Source: Oscillospiraceae bacterium
GTDB taxonomy: Bacteria > Bacillota > Clostridia > Oscillospirales > Ruminococcaceae
Assembly (NCBI GenBank): GCA_017473015.1
Contig: JAFUNP010000023.1
Location: forward strand, 1 to 64,000
DNA length: 64,000 nucleotides
Direction of reading: 5' to 3'
Notes under the pieces: model-generated
Databases searched by the model: none
What the model was told of the DNA's origin: nothing
What the model saw: the letters and a program-made list of their open reading frames with translations, nothing else
Program-made: the position numbers and the translations under genes
Shown: in pieces, positions 14,227 to 22,655 of the stretch
How positions within the stretch are numbered: the stretch's first letter is position 1
Layout: each line of letters starts with the position of its first letter

Positions 14227-15324
14227 ATGAAATTAGGTATCGTTGGCCTGCCAAACGTAGGCAAAAGTACACTTTTCAACGCTATTACCAACGCCGGCGC
14301 TGCCAGTGCAAACTTTCCGTTCTGTACAATTGAGCCGAATGTGGGTGTGGTAGCTGTGCCGGACGAAAGACTGGACAGACTGGCCGAAATGTACAACCCT
14401 AAAAAATATACACCGGCTACAATCGAATTTGTAGACATTGCAGGTCTGGTAAAAGGTGCCAGCCACGGTGAAGGTCTGGGCAACAAATTCTTAAGCCACA
14501 TCCGCGAAGTGGACGCCATTATCCACATGGTGCGCTGTTTCGACTCCACAGATATTATCCATGTGGAAGGCAGTGTTGACCCTCTGCGCGACATTGAAAC
14601 AATCGACCTGGAACTGGTACTGTCTGACCTGGAAATCGTACAGCGCCGCATTGACAGAACAAAAAAGGCCGCTAAAGGCGACAGAAGCCTGGGCGATTTG
14701 ATTGTAATGCTGGAAAGACTGGAAGAATATCTGGGCGAAGGCAGAAACGCCCGCGGTTTTGAACTGCTGAACGAAAAAGAGGAAGAATGGTTCAAGGAAA
14801 TGCCTCTGCTTTCTGCAAAGCCTGTTATCTACGCCTGCAACCTGTCTGAAGACGACCTGCTGGAAGGCATTGAAGCCAACCAGTACTATCCAATCGTAAA
14901 GAAAAAGGCTGAAGAAGACAAGAGCGGCTGCCTGCCAATCTGCGCAAAGATTGAAGAAGATGTAAACGGCATGTCCAGAGAAGAAAAGAAAGAATTTCTG
15001 GCTGAGCTGGGTCTGGAAATTTCCGGTCTGGATACACTTATTCAGGAAAGCTACGCCCTGCTGGGTCTTATCAGCTTCCTGACTGCAGGTCCTGAAGAAG
15101 TGCGCGCATGGACAATCACAAAAGGCACAAAAGCACCACAGGCTGCAGGTAAAATCCACTCTGACTTTGAAAGAGGCTTTATCCGTGCAGAAATCGTGGC
15201 TTACGATGACCTGATGGCCTGCGGTACAATGGCGGCTGCAAAGGACAAAGGTCTGGTACGCAGCGAAGGCAAGGAATATGTGATGAAAGACGGCGACGTG
15301 ACACTGTTCCGTTTCAACGTTTAA
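14227..15324 (+). CDS. ychF: Redox-regulated ATPase YchF (Obg family)
   Basis: The 365 residues match the usual length. The P-loop GLPNVGKST is at residues 6-14, the switch II block DIAGLVKGASHGEGLGN is present, the G4-position NLSEDD is of the YchF type (ATP rather than GTP specificity), and the C-terminal TGS domain ends VMKDGDVTLFRFNV. YchF binds ribosomes and responds to oxidative stress. AAAGGAG precedes the ATG. Codon use is markedly more CTG/GGC-rich than in the island, marking the return to core chromosome. Confidence 0.96.
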   Translation: MKLGIVGLPNVGKSTLFNAITNAGAASANFPFCTIEPNVGVVAVPDERLDRLAEMYNPKKYTPATIEFVDIAGLVKGASHGEGLGNKFLSHIREVDAIIHMVRCFDSTDIIHVEGSVDPLRDIETIDLELVLSDLEIVQRRIDRTKKAAKGDRSLGDLIVMLERLEEYLGEGRNARGFELLNEKEEEWFKEMPLLSAKPVIYACNLSEDDLLEGIEANQYYPIVKKKAEEDKSGCLPICAKIEEDVNGMSREEKKEFLAELGLEISGLDTLIQESYALLGLISFLTAGPEEVRAWTITKGTKAPQAAGKIHSDFERGFIRAEIVAYDDLMACGTMAAAKDKGLVRSEGKEYVMKDGDVTLFRFNV

Positions 15325-15329
15325 CCAGT

Positions 15330-15476
15330 ATGAGTCAGGCTGTTTCCAACCTGATAGCCAGCGGTGAATGGATATTCTATATAATTATCCCTGTGTTACT
15401 GTTCTTCATAGTATTCTCAGGCTTTATAGCATGGGTAAAATATGTAAACAGGGAGCATTCCCGACGAAATAAATAA
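15330..15476 (+). CDS. Possible 48-residue single-pass membrane protein
   Basis: An ATG at 15330, 5 bases after the ychF stop, opens a 48-codon frame with one strong hydrophobic helix (residues about 15-36) followed by a basic tail, the positive-inside pattern. The ribosome site is weak, so translation would depend on coupling to ychF. The family is not recognised. It may be a real small membrane protein or chance. Confidence 0.4.
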   Translation: MSQAVSNLIASGEWIFYIIIPVLLFFIVFSGFIAWVKYVNREHSRRNK

Positions 15477-15578
15477 TTTTTACAATTTTCACCTTTATTT
15501 AATAAATAGGCTATAGAATATAATTAAAAGCAACCGCTTTTTATCAACGCCACCATTTATTGAGGAGGTATATGAATT

Positions 15579-16052
15579 ATGAGAGCAAATCTTATAATAT
15601 TTATTCTGTTCCCTTTTCTTATATGGCTGTTTATCCTGCTGGTGATAATCAACGCTGTTAAAGGGAATTTCAAGAAATCACCGGGGCATCGCAGCCGGCA
15701 AAACCGTACAGCCGGCCGCACAGGATACACCAAGCGGCAACCCAGCGTGAAAATGTCTGCCGACCGTCCGCAGATGCAACAGGGACTGTTTGACATGGAC
15801 CTGGGCCGTGGCAAAAAGAAAACCAGAAAGTCTTTTGGTTCGTCTTTCGGCAATTCTGACTTTGACAGTTACGAAGCAAAAGGCAGGCTGAAAGATTTTG
15901 TCAGCGGCTATGACAAAAAGCTGAAAAAAGGCGGTGCTTCACAGCGCAGAGCGCAGGATATGCAGTTCAGTCATACATATGACGGACACGAACCATGGGA
16001 CAAATGTCTGCCAAAGGAAAAGGACCCCTGGGACAAAGATTTTTATGCTTAA
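15579..16052 (+). CDS. Hypothetical small protein with N-terminal membrane anchor
   Basis: The 157-residue protein has one hydrophobic segment at residues 4-26, then a long polar, Lys/Arg/Ser/Gly-rich and probably disordered tail with no recognised domain. GAGGAGG lies 10 bases before ATG 15579; another ATG at 15572 is in a frame that does not stay open. The tail ends with repeated WDK motifs (PWDKCL, PWDKDF), which could be a short peptide interaction signal. The function is unknown. A hairpin at 16060-16088 follows. Confidence 0.7.
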   Translation: MRANLIIFILFPFLIWLFILLVIINAVKGNFKKSPGHRSRQNRTAGRTGYTKRQPSVKMSADRPQMQQGLFDMDLGRGKKKTRKSFGSSFGNSDFDSYEAKGRLKDFVSGYDKKLKKGGASQRRAQDMQFSHTYDGHEPWDKCLPKEKDPWDKDFYA

Positions 16053-16116
16053 AATCAACAACAGCCGCCGGTGATACTGACGGCTGTTTCACTAAAAAAG
16101 TTTATGAGGTAATTAT

Positions 16117-16803
16117 ATGAAAACAATAGGTGTTATCGGCGCTATGCCGGAAGAAATTGTTCTGCTGAAAGGCAAAATGGCAGATGTATCCACAGAAAAA
16201 GTGGCTGGTCTGGAAATTATCACAGGCACACTCCACGGCAAAAATGTGGTACTGACACAGAGCGGTATGGGCAAAGCTGCCGCTGCTGCTGCAACACAGC
16301 TGCTGGTGACAAAATATGGCATTGAAGCCATTGTGTTCAGCGGTATTGCCGGCAATATGACCAGCAAAATCGGCGTGGGTGATGTTGTACTGTCAAAAGA
16401 AGTGGTTTACCACGATGCTGAAATTCCTATGCTGGCACAGCACTATCCAAATATGGACAGCTATTTCGGCGATGAAAATCTGATTGCCGCTGCAAGCCGT
16501 GCCTGTGAAGAAACAGACACAAACTACATCGTAGGCAAAATTGCCACAGGTGACAAATTCATCGGCGAAACAGAACAGAAAAACGCTATCGCAGCATTCT
16601 GTGACCCTGACTGTGTGGAAATGGAAGGCGCAGCAATTGCACATATCGCATGCAAAAACGATATTCCTTTCCTTATTATCCGTTCAATGAGCGACAACGC
16701 AGACGAAACAGCCAGAGAAGAGCTGGTTGAAAAACACTTTGATATTTCTGAATACTGTGACAAAGCCGCAGACATCTGCGAACTGTGCATCAAATACTGC
16801 TAA
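16117..16803 (+). CDS. mtnN: 5'-methylthioadenosine/S-adenosylhomocysteine nucleosidase
   Basis: The 228-residue protein is the usual length and has the family residues: GAMPEE with the acid Glu12, the SGIAGN block that contacts substrate, VEMEGAAIAH with the ribose-binding Glu, and RSMSDNAD with the catalytic Asp. It cleaves MTA and SAH to adenine and a thioribose product in methionine salvage and the activated methyl cycle. The next gene starts 8 bases later and may be cotranscribed. Confidence 0.95.
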   Translation: MKTIGVIGAMPEEIVLLKGKMADVSTEKVAGLEIITGTLHGKNVVLTQSGMGKAAAAAATQLLVTKYGIEAIVFSGIAGNMTSKIGVGDVVLSKEVVYHDAEIPMLAQHYPNMDSYFGDENLIAAASRACEETDTNYIVGKIATGDKFIGETEQKNAIAAFCDPDCVEMEGAAIAHIACKNDIPFLIIRSMSDNADETAREELVEKHFDISEYCDKAADICELCIKYC

Positions 16804-16811
16804 GGTGAATT

Positions 16812-17246
16812 ATGGGCAATTACAGCTTTAATTATTATACTGACAAAGAAAACCGCCGCTGGCTGATTTCCATAATGGGCAGTGGTGATGAAATGCATAT
16901 AGAGGACGGCGTGTACGGTATTTCCGTCACTGCATTTTTAATGCAGCCTCCGGTAAAACAGCTGTATATCCCGGACAGTGTAATGGAAATAGGAGAAGGC
17001 ACATTTGCCGCCTATGACGACAGACTGACAATTTACTGTGCCGCAGAGAAAAAACCTGACGGCTGGGCAGACACCGAAACAGTGCTGGACAAATTCACCG
17101 ATGAGGTCACTACTTACCACAAGGTACTTCACGGCTACTGGCTGGGCAACGCAGAATTTGTTCACGATGAAGAACAGAATCTGGTGACATATATTCCCTA
17201 TCAGTCACGCAATTCCCGGCCAAAAGTGGTATGGGGACACAAATAA
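16812..17246 (+). CDS. Hypothetical protein with one BspA-like leucine-rich repeat unit
   Basis: The 144-residue protein has no signal or membrane segment. Residues about 25-75 (VKQLYIPDSVMEIGEGTFAAYDDRLTIYC) match a single LRR_5/BspA-type unit, which normally occurs in tandem in surface proteins. The remainder is unrecognised. It follows mtnN closely and ends at a strong terminator, so it is the last gene of that unit. Confidence 0.7.
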   Translation: MGNYSFNYYTDKENRRWLISIMGSGDEMHIEDGVYGISVTAFLMQPPVKQLYIPDSVMEIGEGTFAAYDDRLTIYCAAEKKPDGWADTETVLDKFTDEVTTYHKVLHGYWLGNAEFVHDEEQNLVTYIPYQSRNSRPKVVWGHK

Positions 17247-17261
17247 ATACAGCATATAAGC

Positions 17262-17288
17262 AAACAGGCGGCCACCGGCCGCCTGTTT
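17262..17288. terminator. Bidirectional terminator
   Basis: A perfect 12-base-pair stem (17262-17273 / 17277-17288) with a 3-base loop lies between convergent genes. AT-rich tracts flank both sides. Confidence 0.85.
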
Positions 17289-17317
17289 AATTGTAATTAT
17301 TTTTTCACCTGCGTATA

Positions 17318-18154
17318 TCACTGGCAGGCTGAAATATCAAAGCTGTCAAAAATATACATATTAAAATTCCCCTGTACCTGCTCATAATCCTGTGGACTGC
17401 GCAAAGTCCAGCAGGCGGCATCTGCACCCATAAGGCGGCACAGCTTCAAAGCGATATTACTGCTGTCTGTAAATTTGTATGAAATAAAGTCAGGGCGCGT
17501 TGCCACATTGCCCACCATAAAAGACAGGGCGGTGTACAGCGGTTTGCCGGCGTATTTTTCCTCTTTCCAGAATTCCTGTGCCAACTGACCGCGGACTGTC
17601 TGCGGGGCGTTCTGCCTGTACCATATCAGCGCGCGTGGGTCAAAAGACTGTACACAGTATGCACCCCGGTATTCGTCCAGCAATGCCTGACCTACGGCAC
17701 ACACAGCGGTATCCACACGGTCCATTTTGTATTCCACCAGCAGAGGAACTCTGCCGTCTATCAGTTCCAGGGCCTGTGCCAGCGTGGGAATAGTGTGCTC
17801 TGTGCCAAAAAGCCGCATCGACTGCAGTTCATCGGCAGTATATTCCCATATCTTTCCTTTTACACCGCATACACGCTCCAGGTCTGCATCGTGGAAAACC
17901 ATTGCCACACCGTCGCTGCTCAGCTGCACATCCAGCTCTATTCCAAAACCCTTTTCAACAGCTTTCTCAAAGGAGAGCAGGCTGTTTTCAGGTATGCCGT
18001 TCTCATTGTCAAAATAACCTCTGTGGGCATAATTCCAGCCAGTGAACCGTGATGTATCCTTGCCTCTGCCCGGCGCAATCAGGAAAAGAAAAATAATTAT
18101 AAGCAACATTATAAAAATGATGATGCGTTTCACCGTTTTTTTCATTGTATCCAT
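17318..18154 (-). CDS. Membrane-anchored glycerophosphodiester phosphodiesterase
   Basis: The 278-residue protein has a hydrophobic anchor at about residues 8-26 followed by a GDPD domain: AHRGYFDN (first catalytic His), PENSLLSFEKAVEKGFGIELDVQ (the Glu/Asp metal ligands) and DGVAMVFHD (second His). The domain would face outside and hydrolyse glycerophosphodiesters to glycerol-3-phosphate and an alcohol, for phospholipid or teichoic acid turnover. AAAGGTG precedes ATG 18154. Confidence 0.9.
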   Translation of the reverse strand: MDTMKKTVKRIIIFIMLLIIIFLFLIAPGRGKDTSRFTGWNYAHRGYFDNENGIPENSLLSFEKAVEKGFGIELDVQLSSDGVAMVFHDADLERVCGVKGKIWEYTADELQSMRLFGTEHTIPTLAQALELIDGRVPLLVEYKMDRVDTAVCAVGQALLDEYRGAYCVQSFDPRALIWYRQNAPQTVRGQLAQEFWKEEKYAGKPLYTALSFMVGNVATRPDFISYKFTDSSNIALKLCRLMGADAACWTLRSPQDYEQVQGNFNMYIFDSFDISACQ

Positions 18155-18220
18155 ATTTCCGGCACCTTTTCAAAAATTCAGAAATAATTATACCATATTT
18201 TCAGAATATATGGTAATTGC

Positions 18221-18622
18221 TCATTTGTCATCTGCAGCAGGTCCCTGATACACCCATGCTTTGTAAGGACAGGTTTTCACAGTACCTGCCACCTCCTCAC
18301 CATAGGCGGAAACCCGCCACTGACATACAGAATGCAGCACAGGAATAAGGCTGCGGCCGGTATCGGTCAGGCTGTACTCAACACGGAGAGGAACTTCGTT
18401 GTACTGCTTTCTCTCCACCAGCTGTGCGGCAATCAGGTCTTTCATAACATTTGCCAGCACATTGTCGGTGATACCGGGAGTCATCACCTTTATTTCTTTA
18501 TATCGCATTACACCCCTTATGTTCAGCAGACACAGCACACGGGGCTTCCATTTGCCGCCAAATATATTCACACCATATTCTGTAGGACAGTAGATGTTTC
18601 TTTCCATTTTATGTATATACAT
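18221..18622 (-). CDS. HxlR-family transcriptional regulator
   Basis: The 133-residue protein has the HxlR winged helix: NIFGGKWKPRVLCLL, RYKEIKVMTPGITDNVLANVMKDLIAAQLVERK and the wing YSLTDTGRSLIPVL. An N-terminal Cys (YCPTEYG) sits where redox- or electrophile-sensing members have theirs. It is divergent from the EFR1-type gene at 18783, which it may control. GAGGA precedes the ATG. Confidence 0.9.
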   Translation of the reverse strand: MYIHKMERNIYCPTEYGVNIFGGKWKPRVLCLLNIRGVMRYKEIKVMTPGITDNVLANVMKDLIAAQLVERKQYNEVPLRVEYSLTDTGRSLIPVLHSVCQWRVSAYGEEVAGTVKTCPYKAWVYQGPAADDK

Positions 18623-18782
18623 TGTTGTATCCTCATTGTTTTATAATGTATAATTATATTTAAAAAATAACAACATTACAAGTTAATCATTAAATTATGA
18701 GTAACTAATTAAATAATGAAACTGTTTTCCGCCATTGATTTTTTTGCTAAAATATAAAAAACAGTACACAAGGAGAAGCGAT

Positions 18783-19547
18783 ATGATATATGAATTGCTG
18801 TTCAGCGCCACAGGGCGCACAGAAAAAGTGCTGGATATAATCAGCGGCAGATGGGAAGGCGAAAAAATACGCCTGGACCTTTCCTCCCCTGAATTTGACG
18901 GCAGCAGATATAATATAACCGCAGAGGATTTCTGTATTTTTGCCACCTCCGTTTTTGAAGGCAGAATACCTGCTCCTGCTCTGCAAAATCTGAAAAAACT
19001 GACAACAGGCGGTGCAAAAATGCTGCTGGTGGCAGTATTTGGCAACCGTGCTGTGGATGACTGTCTGCTGGAGATGAAAAACGAAGCAGAACGGCTGGGC
19101 TTTGTACCGGTGGCCGCCATAGAAGCCTCTGTACAGCACTCTATCATAACAAAGGTAGAGGCCTCACGCCCGGACCAAGGAGATATAGCAGAGCTGAAAG
19201 CCTTTGCTGACAAAGTAAAACAGCTTATGGACGAAAAAATTGACGGTCAGCTGAATGTACCGGGCAACTATCCTTATGTAGAAATGGGCGGTGTGCCGCT
19301 GAAACCAAAAGGGAACAAAAATTGTGTAAACTGCGGACTGTGCGCCGCCAAATGCCCTGTAAAAGCTATTGATAAAACAAATCCCCGACTGACGGACAAA
19401 AACAAATGCATCACCTGTATGAGATGTGCAGAAATATGCCCTGTGGACGCCAGAAATTTCCCGGGCTTTATGGTAGGTGCAGTACATCTGGCAATGAAAT
19501 CAAAATTTGCGGGAAGAAAGCCAAACAAACTATATATTCCGGAATAA
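18783..19547 (+). CDS. EFR1-family flavodoxin/ferredoxin protein
   Basis: From ATG 18783 (AGGAGAAG upstream; the frame extends further 5' without a site) the protein has 254 residues. The N-terminal part is flavodoxin-like (YELLFSATGRTEKV in place of the FMN phosphate loop). The C-terminus holds two [4Fe-4S] motifs, CVNCGLCAAKCPVKAI and CITCMRCAEICPVDARNF. EFR1 proteins are electron carriers of anaerobes with unknown partners. Divergence from an HxlR gene suggests regulated expression. A perfect terminator follows. Confidence 0.88.
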   Translation: MIYELLFSATGRTEKVLDIISGRWEGEKIRLDLSSPEFDGSRYNITAEDFCIFATSVFEGRIPAPALQNLKKLTTGGAKMLLVAVFGNRAVDDCLLEMKNEAERLGFVPVAAIEASVQHSIITKVEASRPDQGDIAELKAFADKVKQLMDEKIDGQLNVPGNYPYVEMGGVPLKPKGNKNCVNCGLCAAKCPVKAIDKTNPRLTDKNKCITCMRCAEICPVDARNFPGFMVGAVHLAMKSKFAGRKPNKLYIPE

Positions 19548-19554
19548 ACTGTAA

Positions 19555-19582
19555 AAAAGACACGGCTGCAGCCGTGTCTTTT
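19555..19582. terminator. Bidirectional terminator
   Basis: A 12-base-pair perfect stem (19555-19566 / 19571-19582) around TGCA, with A-run and T-run ends, serves the convergent EFR1 and AraC genes. Confidence 0.9.
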
Positions 19583-20444
19583 ATCTGTTTGCTTTTCTGT
19601 ATGCCGTAGGTGACATGCCGTAAGCTTTTTTGAATATATTGGAAAACCGGTAACTGTTGCTGTAGCCATATTCCCGTGAGATGCTCACAATGGTTTTATC
19701 TGTCTGCAACAGGCTGCGGGCGGCCATATCCAGTCTGGTTTTTGTAATAAATTCCTTTGTGGAAAGGCCCAGCACACTGCGAAAACATTTGTACAGATAG
19801 CTTTGGGAAACATTACACTCACCGCACAGCATATCCACAGTAACGGCGATTTCCGGGTTGTTTATTATAAATCGGTGACATTTCAGCACAGTCTGTTCCC
19901 GGCTGACGGCATGGTTTTCTCCGCGGTTTTCAGCCACCTTACTCTGACCGGAAAAAGCTATGGCCCCCACCAGTCTTTTCAGCATCATCAGCACACGGTA
20001 ATAATGGCCATCCTCCTCTTTTACAGCACTTTCTGCCACAATATACAGATTTTCCATACCTTCACCGGAGATTATTCCCGGTATTATGGCCACATCTTTA
20101 AGCCCCAGCATATTTCTGAATTTCCGGTCCTGCACCGGAGACACCAGGTTGAAATTCACCGCTATAAAGCTGCATTTATCCGGACCGTTTATCTCTGCAT
20201 GATATAAAGAACCAGGGCAGAACAGCACACAGTCACCGCTGCGGGTATAATAGATATTGCGGCCTATGTGTATACTGGCCTCACCTCCCAGCATAACCAG
20301 GATTTTGTAGCTGTTGAGTATAGAACGGGGACTTTTTCTGGACGAATCTTCACCCAGATAGGCTATGCTGACTATCTCGTAATCAAACTGTTCCAGTTCC
20401 CGGCTGATATTATCTTTTGACAGCGGTTTCACTATACTTTTCAT
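19581..20444 (-). CDS. AraC-family transcriptional regulator
   Basis: From ATG 20444 (AAAGGTG 6 bases upstream) the protein has 287 residues. The N-terminal half is a cupin-like sensor (IHIGRNIYYTRSGDCVLFCPGSLYH). The C-terminal 100 residues carry two HTH motifs typical of AraC (VDMLCGECNVSQSYLYKCFRSVLG and ISREYGYSNSYRFSNIFKKAYGMSPTAYR). It is divergent from the flavin reductase lipoprotein gene, whose promoter lacks a properly spaced -35 box, so it is the likely activator of that gene. Confidence 0.92.
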   Translation of the reverse strand: MKSIVKPLSKDNISRELEQFDYEIVSIAYLGEDSSRKSPRSILNSYKILVMLGGEASIHIGRNIYYTRSGDCVLFCPGSLYHAEINGPDKCSFIAVNFNLVSPVQDRKFRNMLGLKDVAIIPGIISGEGMENLYIVAESAVKEEDGHYYRVLMMLKRLVGAIAFSGQSKVAENRGENHAVSREQTVLKCHRFIINNPEIAVTVDMLCGECNVSQSYLYKCFRSVLGLSTKEFITKTRLDMAARSLLQTDKTIVSISREYGYSNSYRFSNIFKKAYGMSPTAYRKANR

Positions 20445-20558
20445 TATAAACACCTTTTTTAATATACTTTTAAGGTAATGATAGCATATCGTTATTATTT
20501 TTCAAGATATTTCTATGTTTTTGGTATGATTTTTATATTTTTTATATCATTATCTGTA

Positions 20559-20591
20559 TTGATATTTATTTATCGAATGGTAAATTATAAT
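20559..20591 (+). promoter_or_regulatory. Weak, probably activator-dependent promoter
   Basis: A perfect TATAAT (20586-20591) has TTGATA (20559-20564) at an over-long spacing of 21 bases and no better -35 box at 17. With a divergent AraC gene alongside, activation by that protein is a reasonable inference. Confidence 0.4.
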
Positions 20592-20630
20592 TAGCGTATG
20601 CTGACAAAAATTTAATACAGGAGAAATGAA

Positions 20631-22589
20631 ATGAAAAAGATTACAGCTATCATTCTGACAATGGCTATGGCTCTGTCAATGGTTGCATGCTCCTCCACAC
20701 CAAAGAACGAAGTTCCACAGGTGGAAGCTGATGTGACAAAAACAGCAGACATCGTTATTGTTGGTGCAGGCGCTGCAGGCCTTTCCGCTGCTATCGAAGC
20801 AGTAGACAACGGTGCTGAAAGCGTTATCATCATTGAAAAAACAGCTACAACAGGTGGTTCCCTGAACTTTACAAGCGGCTCCATGTCCGGTGCTGAAACA
20901 ATTATTCAGGAAATCGACGGCGTAGAAGACACAAAAGAATCCTATGTTCAGGATATTCTGAAAAACGGTGCAAACCTGGGTGATGAAGAACTCATCCGTG
21001 CATACGTTGAAGAAGACGTAGCAGCTATCCAGTGGCTGTGGGACAACGGTCTGTCTGACAACAAATTCTCTGTAGACCGTGCTACAGGCACAATGAGCGT
21101 ATTCGCACCTGAACACGCACTGTACTCTGTAAAGAGAACATACAAAGCTTCCCCAGAAGATGCTACAAAATACAAATCTGCAGCACACGAAATTCTGGAC
21201 ACAGTTGTAAAAGGCGAAAGCAAAATTGCTATCGACTACCAGACAGAAGCAAAAATGCTGGTAAACAACGAAGCTGGTCAGGTTCTGTCCGTAGTTGCTG
21301 AAAACGCACAGGGCGAAACAGTTCTCTACACAGCAAACAAAGGTCTTATCATGGCTACAGGCGGCTACTCCGGCAACCTGAAAATGATGGGCGCATTCAC
21401 AGAAAACGGCTCCAGCTACCTGGTAGGCGGTTCTGACGCAGCTGACGGTTACGGTATCTACATGATGCAGAACGTTGGTGCAAACATCGATGCAGAAAAA
21501 ATGGGCTATGTTCCAACATTCCCAATGGGTCTGGACACAGGCATGGGTCCTGGTAAAATCGCTTCTACATACATGTGGAAATACGGCGCTATCTGCGTAA
21601 ACCAGGAAGGTAACCGTTTCGTTAAAGAAACAGAAGCTGACCCAGCTATCCGTGAAGTTGCTCTGGAAGAACAGACAAACGCTATCCAGTACGATATTTT
21701 CACAGACAACATCATCGAAACAGTTAACGAACTGGGCACAAACATATTCTGGAACTACTTCTATGCTCCAGGCATGCCATACAACAAATTCGTTATCGAA
21801 GCTGATTCCATCGAAGAACTGGCAGAAAAAATCGGCGTTAACGCTGAAAACCTGGCAAAAACAATCGCAGATTACAACGCTCATGTTGAATCCGGCGAAA
21901 CAGATGAATTCGGCCGTGAATTTACAGAAGAATCCCTGGACTACAGCTACTCCTGCGCTATCAACAAAGTTGAAGGCGACAAATACTACGCAATCGCACA
22001 GAGAGCTCTGGTTGTTATGACACTGGGCGGCGTTCAGACAAACACATCTGCACAGGTTCTGGATGCTGACGGCAATGTTATCCCTGGTCTGTACGCAGCA
22101 GGCGAATGTGTAGGCGGTATCTGGGGTAAATTCGTATCCGGCGGTACAGGCGTAATGGGTCCTATCGTATTCGGTCGTCTGGCTGCAAGAACAGCTATGA
22201 CAACAGAAATGGCTGAAAGCTACACAATGAAAGAAGCACAGACAGTTATCACAGAAGATATGTTTGAAGCTGAAGAAGAAGCACCAGCAGATACAACATC
22301 CCGTTTCGATATGACAAAAGCTCTGAAAGACGGCGAATACACAGCTGAAGTTGAAGGTCAGGAAGGCCCGATGACAGTTAAGACAACTGTTGCAGACGGC
22401 AAAATCGCAGCTGTAGAAATCGTTTCCAACAACGAAACACAGTCTATCGCAGCACCAGCTATGGAATCTGTACCACAGGCTATCGTGGACGGCAACACAT
22501 GTGATGTTGACGCAGTTGCAGGCGCTACACTGACATCCAACAGAATTATGGATGCTGTAGCACTGTGTCTGGCACAGGCAGCTGAATAA
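20631..22589 (+). CDS. Flavin-dependent fumarate/urocanate reductase-like lipoprotein
   Basis: The 652-residue protein begins with a lipoprotein signal peptide (lipobox LSMVAC, Cys20). An FAD_binding_2 domain follows: VGAGAAGLSAAIEA (about 45-58), the TGGSLNFTSG block and the C-terminal FAD loop GECVGGIWGKFVSGGTG. The last 90 residues are an FMN_bind domain, with the AGATLTSNRIM motif whose Thr is flavinylated by ApbE in known members. This domain order differs from urocanate reductase, where FMN_bind is N-terminal. It should be anchored outside the membrane and reduce an unsaturated small molecule as an electron sink. The substrate cannot be read from the sequence. Confidence 0.88.
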   Translation: MKKITAIILTMAMALSMVACSSTPKNEVPQVEADVTKTADIVIVGAGAAGLSAAIEAVDNGAESVIIIEKTATTGGSLNFTSGSMSGAETIIQEIDGVEDTKESYVQDILKNGANLGDEELIRAYVEEDVAAIQWLWDNGLSDNKFSVDRATGTMSVFAPEHALYSVKRTYKASPEDATKYKSAAHEILDTVVKGESKIAIDYQTEAKMLVNNEAGQVLSVVAENAQGETVLYTANKGLIMATGGYSGNLKMMGAFTENGSSYLVGGSDAADGYGIYMMQNVGANIDAEKMGYVPTFPMGLDTGMGPGKIASTYMWKYGAICVNQEGNRFVKETEADPAIREVALEEQTNAIQYDIFTDNIIETVNELGTNIFWNYFYAPGMPYNKFVIEADSIEELAEKIGVNAENLAKTIADYNAHVESGETDEFGREFTEESLDYSYSCAINKVEGDKYYAIAQRALVVMTLGGVQTNTSAQVLDADGNVIPGLYAAGECVGGIWGKFVSGGTGVMGPIVFGRLAARTAMTTEMAESYTMKEAQTVITEDMFEAEEEAPADTTSRFDMTKALKDGEYTAEVEGQEGPMTVKTTVADGKIAAVEIVSNNETQSIAAPAMESVPQAIVDGNTCDVDAVAGATLTSNRIMDAVALCLAQAAE

Positions 22590-22622
22590 TCAGACTATAT
22601 AATTCTTTATATTTCCTATAGC

Positions 22623-22654
22623 GAAAACGCACCACTTTTCAGTGGTGCGTTTTC
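22623..22654. terminator. Bidirectional terminator
   Basis: A 14-base-pair perfect stem (22623-22636 / 22641-22654) with loop TTTC lies between the convergent reductase and decarboxylase genes. Confidence 0.9.
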
Positions 22655-22655
22655 T

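Noticed and set aside
20676..21884. Long minus-strand open frame opposite the flavin reductase
   Set aside because: It is an antisense shadow with Cys/Phe/Val-rich sequence; the plus-strand protein has full domain support.
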